A stretch of DNA of 64,000 bases from Microcoleus sp. FACHB-672 (GCF_014695725.1 NZ_JACJOU010000022.1:1-64000), one strand, 5' to 3'. Positions 40,103 through 50,350 are shown, counted from the first letter of the stretch. A program made the numbers and translations. Notes: generated from the sequence alone by a model not told the origin.

Positions 40103-40138
40103 AATTTGAGTTTTAATCTGAATTTAAAAATTAAACCT

Positions 40139-40196
40139 TACCGGCACAGTTAGCTAAAAAAGCCTTTTTAGGCGGAATCAGTGCCGTATTTTTTTA
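40139..40196 (+). terminator. Terminator after the FmdB-like gene
   Basis: TACCGGCAC (40139-40147) pairs with GTGCCGTA (40181-40188) with one bulged base, enclosing an inner GCCTTTTTAGGC palindrome, and is followed by a run of T at 40189-40195. Confidence 0.7.
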
Positions 40197-40284
40197 ACGG
40201 TAAATGCGGAAAAGCTTCTGGTTGGGGCAAAGTGCCGGCAATTCACTCCAACCAGAAAATGACCGGCTAGCAAAGTATTGTGGA

Positions 40285-41727
40285 TTATCCGCGCCACCGG
40301 CGAGCAAAATAAATCAGTGTCGCTTGAGGTATTTGTCCTTGCAGCCAATTAAGTGCCTGATTTTGATTAGGCTTGGCTTGATAAAACCTGCACACATCAA
40401 CCAAACGAATGGGCGCTGTGGAGGTGGAATTGCGCCACCGGCGGGCAAACTCTTGTAAGGTGGCGGCGGGAATTTGCCCTTGCAGCCAATCAAGCGCCTG
40501 ATTTTGGTTGAGCCGGCGCTGATAGTATAAGCAAACATCAACCAGACGGATGAGTGTTGATTGAGACGAGGTAGTAGGAGTGCGCCACTTTTGGGCAAAT
40601 TCCTGCAAGGTGGCTAAAGAGATTCGCCCCTGCAACCACTGTAGTGCTTGATTTTGATTGGTCAAACCTTGATAAAACTTGAACACGTCAAGCAGGCGAA
40701 TGGGTACGTGGAATTTTGAGTTTCGCCATTTTTTAGAAAACTCGCTGAGGATGGCTTGAGGAATTTGTCTTTGTAGCCACTCAACGGCTTGATTTTGGTT
40801 GGGTAAGGCTTGATAGTATTTACCGGCATCCACCAAACTAATAATATATTGAGACGGGGTAGGAGGTGCCGGTGTTGGAGTGGGTATGGGTGTCGGTTTG
40901 GGTGCCGGTGCCGGGGTTGGTATCGGAGTGGGTGCCGGTGCCGGCTTGGGCATCACACTATTATCCATCAGTGCCGTCCACGTTTGAACCCCTACGATGC
41001 CATCAGCCTCAAGTCCCATCGCCCTTTGAAACGCAACGACCGCATTTTTGGTACTGGCACTAAAATAACCGTTAACGGTTCCAGGATTAAAGCCTTTTTT
41101 TTGCAAACATTGCTGGAAAAGCTTGACGATTGAGCTGGTTTGCCCTTCCCGTGAGCTTTGAAAACGATTGATGTCCACACCGCCAGAGACTCCATTCACC
41201 CGCCCAGAGTCGGTATATTGCCACATTGTCCAGGTATCCCAACCGCCAGTGATCCAAGGCGCAGAGTCGCTGGTGTAATGCGCGATCCACAGGGGATAGT
41301 CTGAGAAACGCTGCATATCGCCGATTCGTTGCCAGAATCCGGGATAGGTGTAGATAATCGGTCTGCGTCCGGTTGCTTTCTCGACTATCGATAACCATGT
41401 TGCCATGCGTGTGGCGATTGCGCTGGCACTCATACTGCCGGTGGATTCGATATCTAAGACTGCCGGCAAGTCTCCAGGCAGCATTTTGACGATTTTGAGG
41501 AAATGCTGCGCTTGCGCTTGAGCATCGCTTTGGGGGCGAAAGAAGTGGTACGCACCCCGCAGCAAACCAGCTGCCTTAGCGCCGGCCCAATTGGTTGCGA
41601 AGCTACTGGCGACAAAAGTTGTGCCTTCAGTGGCTTTGATAAAGGCAAACGAAATGCCATCATTGGCAACTGCCCGCCAATTGACGTTTTCCTGAAAATC
41701 TGAAACATCTATGCCGTATGCACTCAT
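40285..41727 (-). CDS. GH25 lysozyme with peptidoglycan-binding domain and four C-terminal repeats
   Basis: This 480-residue modular cell-wall hydrolase has a GH25 muramidase domain (residues 1-195; GIDVSDFQ, FAFIKATEG, AVLDIEST with the catalytic Asp/Glu pair, WQYTDSG), a peptidoglycan-binding domain (about 200-258; LQKKGFNPGTVNGYFSAST), a Pro/Thr/Ala linker (about 262-290) and four tandem repeats of 42-50 residues (about 294-480). The repeat core reads VD-x(5)-YQ-x(4)-NQNQAL-x-WLQ-x-QI then F-x-x-x-WR. No signal peptide is seen, so export may need lysis or a special route. The repeats may bind cell wall or carbohydrate; that is inference. Monocistronic. Confidence 0.92.
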   Translation of the reverse strand: MSAYGIDVSDFQENVNWRAVANDGISFAFIKATEGTTFVASSFATNWAGAKAAGLLRGAYHFFRPQSDAQAQAQHFLKIVKMLPGDLPAVLDIESTGSMSASAIATRMATWLSIVEKATGRRPIIYTYPGFWQRIGDMQRFSDYPLWIAHYTSDSAPWITGGWDTWTMWQYTDSGRVNGVSGGVDINRFQSSREGQTSSIVKLFQQCLQKKGFNPGTVNGYFSASTKNAVVAFQRAMGLEADGIVGVQTWTALMDNSVMPKPAPAPTPIPTPAPAPKPTPIPTPTPAPPTPSQYIISLVDAGKYYQALPNQNQAVEWLQRQIPQAILSEFSKKWRNSKFHVPIRLLDVFKFYQGLTNQNQALQWLQGRISLATLQEFAQKWRTPTTSSQSTLIRLVDVCLYYQRRLNQNQALDWLQGQIPAATLQEFARRWRNSTSTAPIRLVDVCRFYQAKPNQNQALNWLQGQIPQATLIYFARRWRG

Positions 41728-41962
41728 GTCTGCTCAATTTGTAAAGGATGGGTTCGATTCAAGTTTCTAACAGGTTACTGAGCTTTGGCTTTTTTTTCAG
41801 TGCGTTGAGAAATGAGAATTTGTACTTATTGCGGGAAGATAATTGTAAAAATTCTGCTAAAAATAAAAGGTTGAGAGGCAGAACTTGACAGTGATCGAGC
41901 AAACCTGTAGTAGGTAACTCTTCACTAGAATTAATGATTGTTCAGCAACGGGGAAATCGCTC

Positions 41963-42736
41963 ATGGATGTTATTCCAGCAATCGATTTGTTAGAAGGCCG
42001 GTGTGTACGGCTGTATCAGGGAGATTATTCACAATCGCAAACGTTTAATGAAGACCCTGTTGCCGTGGCTAAACAGTGGGTAGATCAAGGTGCGACGCGG
42101 TTGCATTTGGTGGATCTTGATGGGGCAAAGACGGGCGCGTTGGTGAACCGGCAGGCGATTGCAGAGATTGTGCGGACGGTTTCGGTGCCGGTGCAGCTTG
42201 GAGGCGGCTTGCGAGATTACGCTGCCGTTGCCGATCTATTGTCTTTGGGTGTGGATCGAGCGATTTTAGGGACGGTGGCGGTAGAAAAACCGCAGTTGGT
42301 GTGGCAGTTGTGCGAAGAGTTCCCAGGTCAAATCATTGTTGGGATTGACGCCCGTGATGGTAAAGTGGCCACGCGAGGCTGGCTGGAAACGTCTGAGGTG
42401 CTGGCAACAGATTTAGCTCAGCAAATGGCCCAACACGGGGCGGCGGCAATTATCTATACAGATATTTACCGGGATGGGACGATGCAAGGGCCAAATATGC
42501 CGGCTTTGCGAGAAATTGCCGATGCAGTTGACATTCCCATTATTGCCTCTGGTGGGGTGAGTTCGATTACTGATTTGTTGAGTTTGCTGGCGCTCGAATC
42601 TGTGGGAGTCACCGGCGTCATTATCGGACGTGCCCTGTACACGGGTGATATTTCGCTGAAAGAGGCATTGCAAGCGATCGGCCCGGAACGGCTACAGGAT
42701 ATTCCCCCGGATTTTGGTTCCTCAGCGTTTGCTTAA
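41963..42736 (+). CDS. hisA: Phosphoribosylformimino-AICAR phosphate isomerase
   Basis: This histidine biosynthesis enzyme carries out the Amadori-type isomerisation of ProFAR to PRFAR. The 257-residue TIM barrel has the N-terminal [19 protein letters not shown] with the first catalytic Asp (Asp8), the two phosphate-binding glycine motifs LGGGLR and ASGGVSS, and the second catalytic Asp in [14 protein letters not shown]. Length is normal. It is not in a his operon; cyanobacterial his genes are usually scattered. The ATG at 41963 follows GGGGAAA by about seven bases. It is convergent with the giant kinase gene. Confidence 0.96.
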   Translation: MDVIPAIDLLEGRCVRLYQGDYSQSQTFNEDPVAVAKQWVDQGATRLHLVDLDGAKTGALVNRQAIAEIVRTVSVPVQLGGGLRDYAAVADLLSLGVDRAILGTVAVEKPQLVWQLCEEFPGQIIVGIDARDGKVATRGWLETSEVLATDLAQQMAQHGAAAIIYTDIYRDGTMQGPNMPALREIADAVDIPIIASGGVSSITDLLSLLALESVGVTGVIIGRALYTGDISLKEALQAIGPERLQDIPPDFGSSAFA

Positions 42737-42775
42737 AAGCCGGTGATTGTTCTGAATGTGGGGCATTGAGATGCG

Positions 42776-45700
42776 CTAAAGTGCAACCACCGTTTGAGAA
42801 GACTGCACAACTGGAATTGTAATCATGAACTCGGCACCCTCTCCGGGTGCTGAATTGCAGGTTAACTGACCTCCGTGCTTTTCCACGACAATTTGATAGC
42901 TAATTGATAATCCTAACCCTGTGCCGGCACCGACGGGTTTTGTGGTGAAGAAAGGGTCAAATAAACGCCGGCGAATTGCTTCGGTCATTCCTGGCCCATT
43001 GTCTGTAATTCGGATCACAACACAGTTGTTTTCGACTGATTCTGTCTGAATCCGAATTGTTCTTTTTTCACTGCATTCTTGGGATGAAAAACTTTCGATC
43101 ACACCTGGCTCATCAAGTATGTCAATAGCATTGGTGATGATATTCATAAATACTTGATTTAACTGGCCGGCGTAACACTCTATTAGGGGCAGCTTGCCAT
43201 ATTCTTTAATTACTTGAATCGCGCCATGTCCGCCTTTGTCTTTGAGCCGATGTTGTAAAATCAGCAGGGTATTATTAATCCCGTCGTGAATATCAACCGG
43301 CTTCATTTCGGCTTCATCCAAACGCGAGAAGTTGCGGAGCGAGTAAACAATTTCTCGGATACGATCAGCTCCCATTTTCATAGAAGATAGCAGTTTGGGT
43401 AAGTCTTCCCTTAAAAATTCTAGTTCAGTCGCCTCTATTTCCTCTGCAACTCTAGGTGTGGGATTGGGATATTCTTCCTGGTAAACTTCAATCAGTTGCA
43501 GCAAGTTTTGGGCGTACTCGTTGGCGTGAACCAAATTGCCATAGATAAAGTTAACCGGGTTGTTAATTTCGTGAGCTACGCCAGCAACTAACTGACCGAG
43601 TGAAGACATTTTTTCGGTTTGAATCAGTTGAGTTTGAGTGGTTTGGAGTTCTTGCAAGGTCAGTTTTAATTGTTTCGCCTGTTCTTTAAGGCGCACATTT
43701 TTTTTCTGTAATTCCACCGTGCGTTCTTCAACTCTCAACTCCAGCGTTCGGCTGTAATCTTCTAATTGCTCATTCGCTGCTTTGAGGCTGTCAGTAGCAT
43801 CAGACAAATTTCCATAAAGACGAGCATTTTCCAGCGAAATCGCGACTTGGGAAGATAGAAGTTTTAGAAGTTCTAGCCTGTCTGGAGTAAATGCGCCGGC
43901 GATCAAATTATTTTCTAAGTAAAGAATGCCGGTGAGTTTGCCTTGATTAATGATAGGCGCACATAAGATTGACTTGGGTTGCTTCTTTGCGATATACGAA
44001 TCTGTTGTAAAGAGTCCCTCACAAGCGGCATCATTTAAAACGACGCTTTCTTTCGTTCGCTCTACATAATTTATGACAGACAAAGGTAAATTACGACTAG
44101 TTGTAACTGGAGTATTAACACCCAATACTGTCTCATCTTGCTCAACTGTGGCGCTGGCTTCTATCACTAGCGTCCCACTTTTTTCTAAGATAAGATAGCT
44201 CACTTGAGCGCCGGCATTTTCCATGACAATTTGCATTAATTTCTCTATCAAATGGCTTAAAAGGATTTCGCCGGAAATGGCTTGAGTTGCTTTGATGACG
44301 GTGGCTAAATCCATCGCTGCTGAACTCCCGCCAGTGGTCGAGACGGTTGTTTTGTGTAAGGACGTTAAATTTTGCGCCGGCTCATCTGCAATCTCTCGCT
44401 TCTGCCTTAAAGAAAGTAACTGCGGATATCTTTCTTCTAAGTCTTTGATCTTGGCTTTTGCTCCCCAGTTAATATAACCATAATGTGCTTTTGTCAAATA
44501 CATCTGAGCAATTTCTTCTCTTCCTTTTGTTAGATAAAATTCTGCGGCTAGTTCATAAGCGAGTGCTTCTTCCTGGATGTAACCTTGTTCTCTTGCTCCT
44601 GCGCTCGCTCGATCATAATACTCTGCCGCTTCCCAATGTTCCCCCAAAACTCGCGCCTTCTCTGCCTCCACTAGCTCGTATTTATGCTGAAAGTTTGACG
44701 GGCAATGATCCGCCCATTTCTTCATTTTTTCTTGGTTCGACTCCACCAGAGTCATATATTGCTGTTGTTTGTCGGTTTTGGCATGAGCATACTCAGCCAG
44801 GAGAGCCAAAGAATAGTAAAACTTATGGGTGGCAATATACACCAACCCTATAGCCGATTTGGCATTTTCTTCTGCAAGCGAAGCGGTAACAATAGCTTCA
44901 GCAGACTCTTTTGCTAAATATAGGAGAATTGTTTTGGCTGTATAAGTGTTGAAAAGTGAAAAATGATCGTTACTGGCGTACAATTTTGGCAAGATGGCTT
45001 GTTCATCAAAACTTTCACCAATCAAACGATACTTATCTACCGCTAATCCTAATAAATTTAAAGTCAGTTGTCTCCAAATACTGGCATAGTAAAAAGAATG
45101 CGTGTTTTTTAGCTTAGGCAATAAATCTATGAAAGGCACTTGCTTCTGAGCTATAGACTCTAGTTTTTCCTCAATTGTAAAGATGTAAGCACAATAATTA
45201 GAAGCACAAAAGCTAGCATAGACTAAATCTCCAACTTCAAGCCCACTTTGAAGCCCTTCCATTAATGGAATCATTGTTTCCCTGATATGCCTTTTCCAGG
45301 GTCTGATAAACACGTTAAACATATTAATTACTGTGCATTTCAGTTCTCTGGCATCGAATTTATCCAACAGCTTCAGAGCCAGCAACCCAGCATGATATCC
45401 AGACTCTATATCTCCCAGCGCACCACACAGCACAAGGCCATACCAACTATATGTAAAAGCGGCTAGAGGTGAATGACCGTGTTCAATACAAAGATTGACC
45501 TGTGTGAAGATAATTAGGGGAAAAATATCGGGCTTGGCTTGATAAGCAGGAGCAGTGAGAGCCATAAGCAGCCGCATTGCCGCCAGTTTATAGGCATCAG
45601 TCATTTCTGGAATGTCTTCCAAGTCCTCAAGTCGAGGTAACGTCACCTTCTCGCTCCCGTTGCCAAGCACGTTGGATAGCGAAACGCCAATCATTTCCAG

Positions 45701-48364
45701 AGCTTGCAGCCCGGTATCGACGGCTTTTGCCATCTGAAGTTGAGCTGTATACATCTGGATTTTTAGCTCGTACACCTTCATCCGCTCAAGCAGGGTGTTA
45801 GCTTGTTTTAAGACGACCTCAGCCAGTGTTTCTGCCGGCTCAAAGTTAGTGTTTAAATACTGCACTTCCACGGCTTCGACATAGAGTGCAAGTGTTAAGT
45901 CATACTGACTTTGCCAGGAGTCAATTGCCAGCAGTCCTATTGCTACATTTAAATATCTGAGTGCAGCTTCATAAGCGGTTGCCGCCTTGGCACGCCGGCC
46001 TGAGGTAAGATTGAGTGCGGCGAGTTCATCTTTTTGCTTTTGCTCAGTAATTAAATTAACACCTATATTCAAATGGTTAACAATATCAAAAAGATTTTCA
46101 GCCAGGGTTTCGCGCCCCATATTTTGCAGCAACAACTGACCGACTTTCAGGTGTACTTCTTTTTTATGGTCAGCAGGAATTAAAGCATAAGCCGCTTGCT
46201 GAACTCGGTCGTGTAAAAACTTATAGTCAACCTGTATCTCTCTGACTGCGTTATTGAGATCATCTGGATCAAACGCAAGGGGAATTTTATAGTCGGAATT
46301 CAAAGGTAAAATTAAACCGCGCTGAAGTGCCGGCCACAGTTCCCCAGCGGTAGCGATGGCCGGCTTTTCATTTACAATCGCCAGAATCTCTAAATTAAAC
46401 TGATTTCCAATACAAGCAGCCAGCTTTAAGACGTTCTGCGTTGCATCTGGCAGTTTTTGAATTTGGCTGATCATTAATTCAACGACATTTTCGGTGATTC
46501 CTACGGCTTGAATTTGCTCAATTTCCCAATGCCAAGAATCGGCAACAATATCGTAAGCTAACAGATTTTCTGAATGCAGAGACTTAAGTAACTGAGTCAA
46601 GAAAAAAGGATTTCCCCCTGTTTTTTCTAGCACCAGGTCAGCTAAAGATTTTGCTTTTTCGGTGGAGCAACTCGTTGTCTCTGCGATTAAATGAGTCACA
46701 TGATCTAACTTTAAGGAACCCAGGGTAATCGTATTGACAATAGCTCCGGCTTTTTGAATTTCCTCTAAAGTTATCATGAAAGGATGGGTTGCGCTGACTT
46801 CATTATCTCGATACGCACCAATGAGTAATAAATATTGGCTTTCTGGCTCTGTGATCAGTAGTTCAATTAACTTTAGGGAGGCCAAATCCGCCCACTGCAA
46901 GTCATCCAGAAATAAAACCAGTGGGTGTTCTTTTTTTGTGAAAACATGAATGAATTGTTGAAAGACTCGATTAAACCGATTTTGAGCTTCAGCAGCACCT
47001 AATTGCGGCACCGGCTGTTGTTTTCCAACAATCAGTTCAACTTCGGGAATTACATCGATAATCACCTGACCGTTGGGGCCAAAAGCCTCTAAAAGTTTTT
47101 GTTTCCAAGCTTCTATTTGTTCGCTGCTTTCTGTTAGCAGTTGCCGCATTAATGACTGGAAGGCTTGAATGAGTGAAGCATAAGGGATATTTCGCTTGTA
47201 CTGATCAAACTTGCCGGCAATAAAATATCCCCGTGCCGCAACAATGGGTTTATGTATTTCATTGACTAAAGCCGACTTGCCAATCCCTGAATAGCCGGCA
47301 ACTAGCATCATTTCACTTTTGCCTTGTGCGGGCGAATCTGGAGAAAAAGTTACTTGTTCTTCAATAAATTTTTCTACTACATTCGCCCCGACTCGGTTAT
47401 CCTGCGGACAGGCTACGCGCACAAAAGCATTCATCAGTATGGCAACTTCGGCATCACGTCCATAAAGTTTTTGGGGAATGAGAAATTGACCGGATTTATC
47501 TCGCTCACCGACTATGAAGTTTCCTATGGTGCCGGTAGTTTCTAACTGAATAAAACAGGCTTCTAAATCCGCTTTTAATCCTAAAGCAGTTTGATAGCGA
47601 TCTTCAGCGGTTTTGGCGAGTAATTTCATCACGATGTCAGAAACTGCTTTGGGAATTTCTGAATTGAGCTGATGAGGGGACACCGGCATTTTAGCAATAT
47701 GGCAGTGGACTAATTCCAGAGGATCGGTTGATTGAAAGGGTAGCCTGCCGGCAAGAATTTCATAAAAAGTAACCCCTAGAGAATAAAAGTCGGTGCGGTA
47801 GTCAATCGACCGATTCATTCTGCCGGTTTGCTCTGGAGACATATAGGCAAGTGTCCCTTCCAAAAAACTGGGATTGCTCAGTTGAGGACTTTCTGCCGAA
47901 AGGCGGGTGGCAATACTAAAATCGATAATTTTTACTTGGCCAAGCTGCTTGTTTATAATAATATTATGAGGTTTAATATCTTTATGAATAATATGATTTT
48001 TATGTAATTTTTCTAATATTAATGCTAACTGAATTGCAATTTTTAAAAAATCTCTTAATTGAATTTTTTGACTGGCTAGCAAATTTTTGAGTGATGCCCC
48101 GCTAAAATCTTCTAAAATGAGTGCCAAACCGTTTTGATAGTTCTCCAAACTATAGGGTTTGACAATTCCTTCGATATTCAGAGGTTCAAGGATCTTATAC
48201 TCATGCCTCAAGCGGGTAAGCGCTTCTAAAGAGGGATACTCAGCTTTCAGGGTTTTAATGATCACTGAGGTTAATTCTGGCTCCCTAGCTCCACGATAAA
48301 TGATGGTACTGACGCCTTCATGAATCGCTTCGATGAGTTGGTATCCTGACAGGGATTTGATCAT
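42776..48364 (-). CDS. Ser/Thr protein kinase - AAA ATPase - GAF - histidine kinase fusion (HstK type)
   Basis: This 1862-residue cytoplasmic multidomain kinase has a Ser/Thr kinase domain at 1-270 with HKDIKPHN (Asp129) and IIDFS in place of DFG (Asp148, Ser150). It is followed by an AAA_16-type ATPase (about 300-560; Walker A GYSGIGKSA, Walker B LVLFLDDLQWAD), a long helical TPR-like region (about 700-1350), a GAF domain (about 1400-1560) and a histidine kinase core with His1598 in GVAHEINNP and an HATPase with DNGPGM and TGLGLSI. The same architecture is known in heterocyst-forming cyanobacteria, where such kinases join Ser/Thr and His signalling. The histidine kinase core is closely related to the two ethylene-receptor-like kinases nearby. 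Single gene; partner unknown. Confidence 0.94.
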   Translation of the reverse strand: MIKSLSGYQLIEAIHEGVSTIIYRGAREPELTSVIIKTLKAEYPSLEALTRLRHEYKILEPLNIEGIVKPYSLENYQNGLALILEDFSGASLKNLLASQKIQLRDFLKIAIQLALILEKLHKNHIIHKDIKPHNIIINKQLGQVKIIDFSIATRLSAESPQLSNPSFLEGTLAYMSPEQTGRMNRSIDYRTDFYSLGVTFYEILAGRLPFQSTDPLELVHCHIAKMPVSPHQLNSEIPKAVSDIVMKLLAKTAEDRYQTALGLKADLEACFIQLETTGTIGNFIVGERDKSGQFLIPQKLYGRDAEVAILMNAFVRVACPQDNRVGANVVEKFIEEQVTFSPDSPAQGKSEMMLVAGYSGIGKSALVNEIHKPIVAARGYFIAGKFDQYKRNIPYASLIQAFQSLMRQLLTESSEQIEAWKQKLLEAFGPNGQVIIDVIPEVELIVGKQQPVPQLGAAEAQNRFNRVFQQFIHVFTKKEHPLVLFLDDLQWADLASLKLIELLITEPESQYLLLIGAYRDNEVSATHPFMITLEEIQKAGAIVNTITLGSLKLDHVTHLIAETTSCSTEKAKSLADLVLEKTGGNPFFLTQLLKSLHSENLLAYDIVADSWHWEIEQIQAVGITENVVELMISQIQKLPDATQNVLKLAACIGNQFNLEILAIVNEKPAIATAGELWPALQRGLILPLNSDYKIPLAFDPDDLNNAVREIQVDYKFLHDRVQQAAYALIPADHKKEVHLKVGQLLLQNMGRETLAENLFDIVNHLNIGVNLITEQKQKDELAALNLTSGRRAKAATAYEAALRYLNVAIGLLAIDSWQSQYDLTLALYVEAVEVQYLNTNFEPAETLAEVVLKQANTLLERMKVYELKIQMYTAQLQMAKAVDTGLQALEMIGVSLSNVLGNGSEKVTLPRLEDLEDIPEMTDAYKLAAMRLLMALTAPAYQAKPDIFPLIIFTQVNLCIEHGHSPLAAFTYSWYGLVLCGALGDIESGYHAGLLALKLLDKFDARELKCTVINMFNVFIRPWKRHIRETMIPLMEGLQSGLEVGDLVYASFCASNYCAYIFTIEEKLESIAQKQVPFIDLLPKLKNTHSFYYASIWRQLTLNLLGLAVDKYRLIGESFDEQAILPKLYASNDHFSLFNTYTAKTILLYLAKESAEAIVTASLAEENAKSAIGLVYIATHKFYYSLALLAEYAHAKTDKQQQYMTLVESNQEKMKKWADHCPSNFQHKYELVEAEKARVLGEHWEAAEYYDRASAGAREQGYIQEEALAYELAAEFYLTKGREEIAQMYLTKAHYGYINWGAKAKIKDLEERYPQLLSLRQKREIADEPAQNLTSLHKTTVSTTGGSSAAMDLATVIKATQAISGEILLSHLIEKLMQIVMENAGAQVSYLILEKSGTLVIEASATVEQDETVLGVNTPVTTSRNLPLSVINYVERTKESVVLNDAACEGLFTTDSYIAKKQPKSILCAPIINQGKLTGILYLENNLIAGAFTPDRLELLKLLSSQVAISLENARLYGNLSDATDSLKAANEQLEDYSRTLELRVEERTVELQKKNVRLKEQAKQLKLTLQELQTTQTQLIQTEKMSSLGQLVAGVAHEINNPVNFIYGNLVHANEYAQNLLQLIEVYQEEYPNPTPRVAEEIEATELEFLREDLPKLLSSMKMGADRIREIVYSLRNFSRLDEAEMKPVDIHDGINNTLLILQHRLKDKGGHGAIQVIKEYGKLPLIECYAGQLNQVFMNIITNAIDILDEPGVIESFSSQECSEKRTIRIQTESVENNCVVIRITDNGPGMTEAIRRRLFDPFFTTKPVGAGTGLGLSISYQIVVEKHGGQLTCNSAPGEGAEFMITIPVVQSSQTVVAL

Positions 48365-48765
48365 GTTAGTCTTTACGGTTGCTAAGGTTATGCTGAGGTT
48401 ATGGGGTGGGGATGGTAGATGTACTTATTTGAAAGAAATTGCTATAGGAAATAGTGCCAGAAATTTCATCGGGTTGAACGTGATAGGTAGCAGTCGGCAA
48501 GCTCATCATTGAAATGCAGTTGCTTTACCTTTAAGCTACAATTCTAAAGTGATTTTAATAAGTTTAACCACCGAAAATCTAAGGAGTACCGCTTGTGTAA
48601 ATTCCCGGAGAAAACGAGTCCGTAAATTCCCATATAAATTGTTTCTAGCAAGTGCACCTCTATATTTAGAAGCAGCCTGAGGATCAGCTAGTTGTAAATA
48701 TAGCCGCAGAATTTAAATATCTATATAATTGCCGGCTGAGAATAAAAAATATCAAGAGTAAGTCA
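48365..48765. other. Intergenic region between the giant kinase and the dipeptidase
   Basis: There is no gene, tRNA or clear structure. ATTGCTATAGGAAAT near 48440 is another variant of the short dispersed sequence noted at 26990 and 39746. The region contains the divergent promoters of the flanking genes. Confidence 0.4.
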
Positions 48766-49473
48766 GTGAAACCTTATCAAAAAATGCCGATTCAGGAGTG
48801 CGACGAGCCTCTGGTGGCAATTCCTCTGGATTGCTTTGCAGTTGTTGCGCCTCATCCATACCAAGCCTTGGGTGCACCTTATGGAACAAAATCACCGTTT
48901 TATGTGCGTCAAGGTGTTTTAACCGGCTTAATAAACGCTCAAACCGAATTACAACACCGACATCCTGGTTGGCGCATCCAAATCTTCGATGCCTACCGGC
49001 CCATTTCAGTGCAGAAATTTATGGTAGACTTCACCTTTGCCGAACTCGTCTCGCTCCACAATTTGACGGCGGCAGATTTAACAGAAACTCAGCGACAAGC
49101 CTTTTTAGAGCAGGTGTATCAATTTTGGGCAGCGCCTAGCCTCAACCCAGAAACGCCGCCACCCCATAGCACCGGCGCTGCGGTGGATGTGACATTGGTA
49201 GATGCCACTGGCTCACCTGTGGATATGGGTTCTCCGATTGATGAAATTTCGCCGCGATCTTATCCCGATCATTTTGCCGGCAGCACAGAGCCGGGGGAAA
49301 TACAACATCACGCACATCGGCAGCTCTTAGCAGAAGTGATTAGTTCAGCCGGTTTTCAACGTCATCCCAATGAATGGTGGCACTTTTCCTGTGGCGATCA
49401 GATGTGGGCTTGGTTGTGCAGTCAACAGGGTGCCGGTGAGCCGGTTGTGGCGCGTTACGGGCGCGTAGAATAG
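48766..49473 (+). CDS. D-alanyl-D-alanine dipeptidase (VanX/M15D family)
   Basis: This is a 235-residue zinc peptidase of the VanX type, which hydrolyses D-Ala-D-Ala dipeptide. Metal ligands and catalytic residues are in place: PHSTGAAVDVTL (His134, Asp141) and NEWWHF (catalytic Glu203, ligand His206), with the substrate-stabilising arginine in DAYRP (Arg78). There is no signal peptide, so a cytoplasmic role in recycling wall peptides is more likely than vancomycin resistance, for which vanH/vanA partners are absent. Start is GTG at 48766. Confidence 0.92.
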   Translation: MKPYQKMPIQECDEPLVAIPLDCFAVVAPHPYQALGAPYGTKSPFYVRQGVLTGLINAQTELQHRHPGWRIQIFDAYRPISVQKFMVDFTFAELVSLHNLTAADLTETQRQAFLEQVYQFWAAPSLNPETPPPHSTGAAVDVTLVDATGSPVDMGSPIDEISPRSYPDHFAGSTEPGEIQHHAHRQLLAEVISSAGFQRHPNEWWHFSCGDQMWAWLCSQQGAGEPVVARYGRVE

Positions 49474-49524
49474 CCAATGTGCGGGTAATTGTAGAGAAAT
49501 AAAAATATGAAATAGCTTTGGCGC

Positions 49525-50139
49525 TTAAGAGCCAGTATTTTGATTGCTAATCGCCTTTTGAAATTCGCTCACCGCGTCATATTGATCTGAATAATTAACA
49601 TACTGAACTAATAGATTCAAGTCTAGTGCTGGTAGCAAAATACTGCGTTCGCACAGCTCATACTCCTGTTCAGCCAAATGATAAACCTCAAGCTTTCCAT
49701 TTTGCCAAAACCACACTTCAGGAACATAGACTCGCTTATAATTTTCCAGCACATTCACACCGCCGCTGGTAATAACCACCTCAATAACAATATCGGGAAC
49801 AGGTTTTTTTGTTTCTAGATTGTAGGACTCGTCAGGCTCTTTTCTTCCCCCTAATTCCTTGCTTCCTAAAGTCGCGCTTCCGCGAGTATAAAATCTGATG
49901 CCCTTCACGCGAAAATAAGTTTCTAGCAGTAAGCCAATCGTACTCTTAAAATCTTCATGTTCAGGTGAAAGCGGAGCCATAATATCCAATGTTCCATCGA
50001 GATAAATTAGTCGGGTGCCGACAATTCCCTCCAAGGCTGATTCTATGGCTTCAAACTGCTCCCAACTGACTCCGTGTAAGGTTACACAGCCTTCTTGAGG
50101 TGGCAAACCGGCTTGTTTCTCCAGAAGTGGTGAACTCAT
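49525..50139 (-). CDS. Uma2 family (DUF820) predicted nuclease
   Basis: This 204-residue protein belongs to the Uma2/DUF820 family, very numerous in cyanobacteria, with a restriction-endonuclease-like PD-(D/E)xK fold. Visible elements are RLIYLDGTLDIMAPLSPEHE, the segment GGRKEPDESYNL, PVPDIVIEVVITSG (Asp and Glu of the core) and ENYKRVYVPEVWFW. Biological function is unsettled; links to mobile elements have been suggested. ATG at 50139. The atp operon terminator lies beyond its upstream side. Confidence 0.9.
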   Translation of the reverse strand: MSSPLLEKQAGLPPQEGCVTLHGVSWEQFEAIESALEGIVGTRLIYLDGTLDIMAPLSPEHEDFKSTIGLLLETYFRVKGIRFYTRGSATLGSKELGGRKEPDESYNLETKKPVPDIVIEVVITSGGVNVLENYKRVYVPEVWFWQNGKLEVYHLAEQEYELCERSILLPALDLNLLVQYVNYSDQYDAVSEFQKAISNQNTGS

Positions 50140-50350
50140 CTTAATGCCTGAATAGGAAAATCTTGGATTGCTGTATTACCTGCCCGATTAGAACTCACAA
50201 TGGACAAGTTAACTTGATGATAACAAAAAGGTGTTTGAACAAGGCCGCACTTATAGAATTCATTCTGCTGCTTGTCACATCATTTTGAATGCTTCTTCAA
50301 GACATCAAAAAGGTTTGGCTTCTTTTGGAGGAATTTTTTGGGAAAACGAC

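Noticed and set aside
41750-41770. GGTTCGATTC resembling a tRNA T-loop
   Set aside because: No acceptor, D or anticodon stems can be formed around it.
48766-49473. Vancomycin resistance gene
   Set aside because: VanX-type active site is present, but vanA/vanH partners are absent and such dipeptidases are widespread in non-resistant bacteria.
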